Assembly: GCA_027186245.1 (NCBI GenBank)
Contig: CP114499.1
Span: 1,803,001 to 1,867,000, forward strand
Direction: 5' to 3'
Source of the DNA: Coriaria nepalensis
Lineage: Eukaryota > Streptophyta > Magnoliopsida > Cucurbitales > Coriariaceae
Length of the DNA stretch: 64,000 nt
In this document: positions 58,481 to 64,000 of the stretch, one piece after another
How positions within the stretch are numbered: the stretch's first letter is position 1
Layout: the number at the start of each line of letters is the position of its first letter
The notes under the pieces: model-generated
Told to the model about the DNA's origin: nothing
Seen by the model: the letters and a program-made list of their open reading frames with translations, nothing else
Database searches by the model: none
Translations under genes and position numbers: made by a program

Positions 58481-59950
58481 TTTATTAAGGTACAGTTTGA
58501 AGGAAGAGCTCATAACTAATGTCTTTTAAGTAGACCCGATAATGCAAAATGACTATGCCATTTTTAACACTTTATCTCTTTTGATACGACCTATGGATAA
58601 ACAGTAAGTACAAGCCCTTAGAGGTTTTGTAGAGTTGAACCGCCACAAGAAGAGAGTGTTGTTTGGGGTCTGTCTACTATTTGATTTGTTTGATTATTTC
58701 ATCAAGTGTATGTCTGGCAAGGCACTGTAGTCTTTATTCACTAATCAAGATGCAGCTACGTTTGGTGCAATCTCCACTGTCTTGTTGAACACGCATCACT
58801 TCCTTTGCATATAATTTATTCATCAAAATTCTATGAAAATCTTGGTGAATTTCTCAAGAACAAAGCTTTCAAGAAAGATTAGAGTAAGCTTCTATTCAAT
58901 AGCTCACCAGAAGATTTGGAAACTGCATGGTCTCAGATGTTAGATGATGATGATATTCACGAGAACTTGTGGTTGCAAATGATATATGAAAGGAGTCAGA
59001 AGTGGACATAAGCGTACGTAAGAAATATTTTTTGTGCCGGTAAGAAGACCATGCAAGTGAATGAAACTTCTATGCGCATCTATTTGAAGTTTGATAAGAT
59101 CATGGACTAATTCCTATAACATTTCCAATAGCAATAGATGACATGCATTACAAGGAACTTGGGTCAATTTTTAAATGATTAAGACTCCGATCATTCTAAA
59201 AGCGAATGACCCTCTCTCAATCAATGCTTGCGAAACTTAGACCCCAAAAGTCTACACACTTTTCAATGAAGAAGCAAAAAAATCGAGCAGGATAATCGTG
59301 GATGGTTGCAGAGAGATTAACACTTGTTCATCATGTACATAATCCATCTCACGTCTGTGAGAGGAGCAGCATTATCTCACAACGACAAATTGGTTTCAAT
59401 GCTGCACATGTACAAACTTTGAATATATTGACATTTCATGTGTCCATATCATTTGGAAACTTAAATGGTTGAGTCACTTTGCCAGTCCTTGGCCAAGAAT
59501 AAAAAATCACTTCGCCATTCCAAAAGAATACATTTTATGCGGAAGTTGAGGAGCGCAACATTTGGGTTTATGAGGTCTTCCACGTCAATACTGCATTAAG
59601 ATCCACATGTGAGTTGTGAAAATCAAAACAGAAATGCCAAAATGTTAGCCTCGATATGTAGAGTATGGGGTTGTGCCGGAATCATGAGTTGTAATCCAGA
59701 ACTGCCATGCAAAACATGAGAGATCACTTAGCACAAACTAACCCGTATAAGGAATACAGAGCCAGATAGACTTACGTATGATTTTGAGACACTAGATGAT
59801 CCCTCCTCTTGAATTCGTTGCAGCAGGATTCAAATTGCGAGAGGCAAGGCATCGAGGAAACAAATGCGTGAAAAGCGCCCTCAAGCGAAGAAGGTCGCCA
59901 CGTGGTGATTGTAAGGCCGACTGTAACTCATCATCCCAGTAATGTGAAGG
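58481..59950 (+). pseudogene. FAR1/FHY3-type MULE transposase pseudogene
   Basis: Decayed plus-strand frames follow the MULE domain of FAR1-related proteins in order: about 58550-58700 DYAIFNTLSLL then NRHKKRVLFGVCLLFD (normally 'NHH-K---FG-ALL-DE'); about 58730-58800 SLFTNQDAA and THHFLCI (normally 'TDQD-AM', 'T-HRLC-WH'); about 58900-59000 LETAWSQMLDDDDIHENLWL followed by QMIYERSQKWT; then AYVRNIFCAG. A weaker C-terminal part with VYEVFHV lies near 59560. Many stops and frameshifts. It is either a dead Jittery/Hop-like MULE or a dead FAR1-related gene; the surrounding repeats favour the former. Confidence 0.65.
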
Positions 59951-60421
59951 CTCGTCATCACAGCTAGGCACTCGGTAGTTGCAGTTACGAGCCTAAGTTA
60001 CCTTCAAATTATTTTATTTATTTATTTATCATTTCATACGTTTTAACCTTAGTGTAAGTAGTTTTATATTCTACCACAGTGGTCAACCAATTATGAACAC
60101 TAACCTATGCACTGATATTACTAATTCATTCACAGAACCTTATGAACACTAACCAATATAAATATAATAAAACTCACACAACATTTGGACAGTTTCGAAA
60201 AACCAATTCAGTTCAATTCAATTCAATTCATGACAAAACCAAACTCAGACCTCATTATAGAACTAATATCAATTCTCAAACTCAATATTGATTCATCAAA
60301 CAACCAATATCAATTCAAACTTAGAACTTGATCAAAATGTTCAATTAAAAATCAAAATCAATAAACAGAACCAAAAACAAAAGCAATAAACAAAAATAGC
60401 ATGGTTTATGAATGCGGTAGC
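59951..60421. other. Low-complexity spacer
   Basis: Contains (ATTT)n at about 60012-60031 and repeated CAATTCAATTCAATTC (about 60209-60230). No gene. GTAGC at 60417-60421 is the candidate 5-base target duplication flank of the copia element. Confidence 0.4.
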
Positions 60422-60510
60422 TGTTGGAAAAAGAGTTTAAAATTCACCGTGGAAATGATTATTGATCCCGGTATATAACAAAAAATTTTCTAAAATTTTT
60501 AGCAATCCTT

Positions 60511-60544
<34 letters not shown>

Positions 60545-62236
60545 ATAAATTAATCACACATCTATATGAAGAGTTCATACTTTATCCTAATTGAATCAAT
60601 TGTCCAGACTTACAACACGATCTTCCAGGTCGATCCTTAACATACTAGGATGTGTGTAAGCATGTAAAGATGCCTAGGTTTTCTCTTTTTTTTTTCTTTT
60701 CGTGAAAAAGCCTCTCTATTTTTCTCGTATTTTGAAATAATTAGAATATGATGTATTTGTAGGATTCTATTAGATTTTGTATATAATATTATTTGTAATT
60801 TAAACACTTTAAATTAATTGAATTGACAATTCAATAATATTATTAAAAGATAATATAATCATGAGATATTTTTTAGTGATATCATTGATAAAATCAAATC
60901 TTTTCAAATCTTATTTAAAATATAATTTTATCTATTTTAAATCATATTATATCTTACTTGAATTTTAAATTAGTTTCTCAAAACAATTTAAATTTTGATT
61001 TACATAATCTTAATATTAAATTAATATATCATATCATTTTAATATTATATATAACATATTTAATACAAAATTAAATATATTATTTTTTATAAAATGAATT
61101 TCGAAATTCATCATTATAATTAAATACATCTTTTAATTAATTAATTTTTTAATTAACTAATTAACATTAATTATCTCATAATTACATATTTTCTCCTGAA
61201 AACTATTTTCGTTACAAATAATTCTTTTTTCAATCTTTGTCACTCTTACCCTATATGGTATTTTATAAATGCGACTTAGGGATCATGGACCTATGATTCA
61301 AAGCTCAAATAAATTAAATTATTAATTAAACTTTTTAATTTAATAAATCTTATTTATTAATCTCAATTTTATTCTACTAAAAATATGAGATTGTGCTCTT
61401 GTAATTATATAATAAATTACTGAGTAATCTTTAGTGGGCCATTGATATTGTCATTACATGCAATTTAATCCTCCAATAATTGATTCATAATTAGAGCTGG
61501 TCAAAATGATCATTTTATCGCTCTAATTATTTATTTATCCTTAAGTACTATTAATTCACTAGTGAACGATTAATTTATAACTTAATTATAAATTTAAGCT
61601 CAAAACCATTCAGTTCTATAATTAATTCTTAAGGGAACTAATATACAATCTTCTATGAAGAAGGTTTGGATTCTTTATCTATAAATCATGTTCCCAGCAG
61701 GTTATTCCAATGAACCTCAAAAACAAAAGTCTTTAGCTTGTTTTACAAACAAACAGTAACTAGTGAATCAAAAGATCTAGCTTACATAAATAGAAGTTGA
61801 TGATTACTTAGAATTCAGATTGATTTGCATATGATAATTTATTGATATGAATAGAACACTTTATGGCAAATTGTATGTTAATAAAGAATTAATTCATATC
61901 GAGTTATGTCCTATATAATCTAATTATATAAAGTATCTCTAATAAGTTGTTCATCTACATTAGTGGTCCGGATCTAGATCACTTGCATTCATAATGTTAG
62001 TGGAGTATACTAGTAATCACATATTAAAGTATGAAGATAATTTAATTTATCATCTATGATCTTAATTCTCTTGTACTAATACAATATTATAGTTACATAA
62101 ATGAATTTGGAATTTTGTGATATTAATACACATTATTCAATAATAATCTATTCAAACAATTATACAGAAAAATGTAACTTTCATTAATTTTAAAAAAATG
62201 TACTTATTACATGTTTTTAGGACACCATGCCCAACA
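60422..62236 (-). repeat. 3' LTR of a Ty1/copia element
   Basis: Bounded by TGTTGG at 60422-60427 and CCAACA at 62231-62236, giving an LTR of 1815 bases with six-base inverted ends. On the minus strand the sequence before it reads GCAAGTGGGAGAT|TGTTGGG, a standard copia polypurine tract and LTR start. The interior is AT-rich with an (AT)n run at about 60515-60550. The matching 5' LTR lies beyond the window. Confidence 0.8.
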
Positions 62237-64000
62237 ATCTCCCACTTGCTCTAAAGCAAGTAAGGCATCTCCCTTATCCCTAAATTACGTACATGATCCT
62301 TAAAAGACTTTGTTGGAAGTATCTTGGTAAATAATCCATAAGGTTCTGTTGTGACGTTATCTTCATAACTGTCACATCACCTCGGTGTACTATCTCTATG
62401 ATGAGATGATATTTCCTCTCTTTGTGCTTACCCCTCTTGTGACTCCTCAATGCTGTCAAATTTTCCATTGCCCCACTATTATTGCAGTACAGAATTTTTG
62501 GTTTATCCATATCTGGAACATTTTTCAGATCAATATAAAACTTCTGGAGCCAAACCGCCTCTTTCGTTGCTTCACAAGCCACTATATATTCGGCTTCCAT
62601 GGTTGAATCTGTAATACTCGATTGTTTGATACTTCTCCAGACTACAACTCCTCCACAAAGTTTGAACACTGATTTAGAAGTCGACTTTCGACTATCTCTA
62701 TCTTTTTGAAAATCAGAATCATTGTATTCAATAGGGTTCAGGTCTCCACCTAAATAAATAAGCATATAGTTTCTAGTTCTCGGAAGATACTTGAGAATAT
62801 ACTTTACCACTATCCAGGGTTTTAAACCAAGATTTGATTGATAACGATTGACTATCCCTACTTCATAACAAATGCCAGGTCTTAAACACAACATGACATA
62901 TATAAAACTGCCTATAGCTAAGGCATAGGGAATCAGTCTCATCTCTTCTTTCTTCTGAGGTGTCTTTGGACACTGCTCTTTAGAAAGAATTACTCCATAC
63001 ATGGTCAGTAATTGACCCTTATTGGAGTTTTGCATTGAGAATCGAGCAATCACCTTATCTATATAAGAGACCTCAGACAGTTCTAAAAGCTTGTTTTTCC
63101 TATTCCTTAGGATTTTGATTCTTCAAACATAGCTTGCATCTCCCAAATCTTAGCTTGCATCTCCCAAATCTTTCATTTGGAATTACTCGGCTAGTCATTT
63201 CTTCATGTATGATAATATTTATACATGAATCCCAATGAGTAAAATATCATCTACATAAAAAACTAAGAAAACTGCCTTTTTTTCTTTGATCTATTTAGAC
63301 ACATAGTTCATCAACATTTTGCTTGAAGACATATGTCTTGCTAGTATCATCAAACCTTAGGTTCTAAGACCTATAGGCTTGCTTTAATCCATAAATGTAT
63401 CTAAGCAACTTCCAAACTTTTTGGTCTTGGCCTTTTTACACAAAACCTTGTAATTGTATCATATAAATGCTTTCTTCAAGATAGTCATTCAGAAAAGTTG
63501 TCTTAACATCCATTTACCATATCTCGTAGTCTAAACTAATAGCTATGGAAAAAAGAATGCGTATAGACTTTAGCATAGCAACGGGAGAGAAAGTCTCTCC
63601 ACAATCGACCATTTCTCTGTGGGTATGGCCCTTTACTACAAGTCATGCCATGAAAGTCTATACTTTCCCATTTACGCCTATTTTCTTCTTGAAAATTCAT
63701 TTACATCCAACGGGCCCGACATCTTTAGATGAATCTACAAGTTCCCAGACATAATTGGAATAGATGGATTCCATTTCTTAGTTCATTACATCTTGCCTTG
63801 TCAAAATCATCCCTATGTCTGACACTAAAACCTTAGTCTCGTGTTTGTAACGAATGGGTTGTCTCACAATCCCCCATTACGACAAGCTACTAACGTTTTA
63901 TGACCAGGATTGATGGTCTCTTAATATATTCATATTCGAGAAAAGTTATATTTGTCGATACAAAACACCTTTTTCTCATTAGGACTTTAAAAGTAACCTC
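62224..64000 (-). mobile_element. Ty1/copia pol (RT-RNase H), runs off the window
   Basis: 63053-62280 is an open frame of 257 residues: connection block IPYALAIGSFIYVMLCLRPG then ICYEVGIVNRYQSN, and RNase H with DSDFQKDRDSRKSTS, then SITDSTMEAEYIVACEATKE and AVWLQKF, ending near the polypurine tract. The conserved tail SGAMENLTALRSHKRGKHKE keeps the usual 'K-H-RKYH-I-E' spacing. Above 63053 the RT core continues with frameshifts: FYVDDILLIG at about 63265-63236 and a VKTTFLN block at about 63515-63490. The RNase H half is intact but the RT is broken, so this copy is probably inactive though younger than the other copia pieces here. Confidence 0.85.

Overview
This is nuclear DNA of a flowering plant, most likely a eudicot. 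The genes have introns with GT-AG borders and plant-specific families are present: a P-class PPR protein, a [13 protein letters not shown] MYB and a plant-type two-part lipase. The background is very AT-rich and crowded with decayed plant transposons (Ty1/copia, LINE, MuDR and FAR1-like MULEs, hAT-type non-autonomous elements) and an endogenous pararetrovirus. There are no operons, rRNA genes, CRISPR arrays or convincing tRNAs. The species cannot be told from the sequence.

Layout. 1-17 kb is a gene-poor, repeat-rich stretch with LINE, copia and hAT relics and one weak small-gene candidate near 11.4 kb. 17.8-18.3 kb holds an intronless plant-specific gene for a 160-residue protein with a polymorphism-prone Ser tract. 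18.5-23 kb is hAT, MuDR and copia debris. 23.2-28.7 kb is a segmental tandem duplication on the minus strand: an intact mitochondrial-type PPR gene (25.3-26.9 kb) lies between two copies of a unit that pairs the last exon of an unrecognised small gene with a fragment copied from the PPR gene. 30.3-33.7 kb is a three-exon plus-strand gene for a DENND6 (FAM116)-type DENN protein of 656 residues. 35.0-42.8 kb is a broken caulimovirid-type endogenous viral element in two inverted, divergent pieces. The right piece crosses the start of the viral genome at a tRNA-Met primer-binding site. 43.8-46.5 kb carries a DUF1985/Ulp1-type transposon relic, an LTR fragment and the first two exons of an AAMP-like WD40 gene whose body is gone. 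48.4-49.5 kb is a two-exon MYB gene (At1g49010/SRM1 type). 52.0-56.7 kb is a nine-exon minus-strand gene for a 701-residue alpha/beta-hydrolase lipase (At1g73920/At1g18460 type), whose reading frame I could follow through every splice junction. 57-60.4 kb has a strong short hairpin and a FAR1-type transposase pseudogene. 60.4-64.0 kb is a fairly well-preserved minus-strand Ty1/copia element: one LTR plus the pol 3' part, running out of the window.

The genes are unrelated in function: organelle RNA processing, membrane-traffic GEF activity, transcription, lipid hydrolysis. Their order may be of evolutionary interest. From memory, the Arabidopsis homologues of the DENND6 and lipase genes are neighbours (At1g73930 and At1g73920). 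Here they are separated by about 18 kb holding the viral element, the broken AAMP gene and the MYB gene. I found no convincing new multi-gene system. The most notable structures are the inverted viral repeat, the PPR-fragment duplication, the decapitated AAMP gene, an ATGA-overlapping upstream ORF in the DENND6 leader and the 31-bp hairpin near 58.0 kb.
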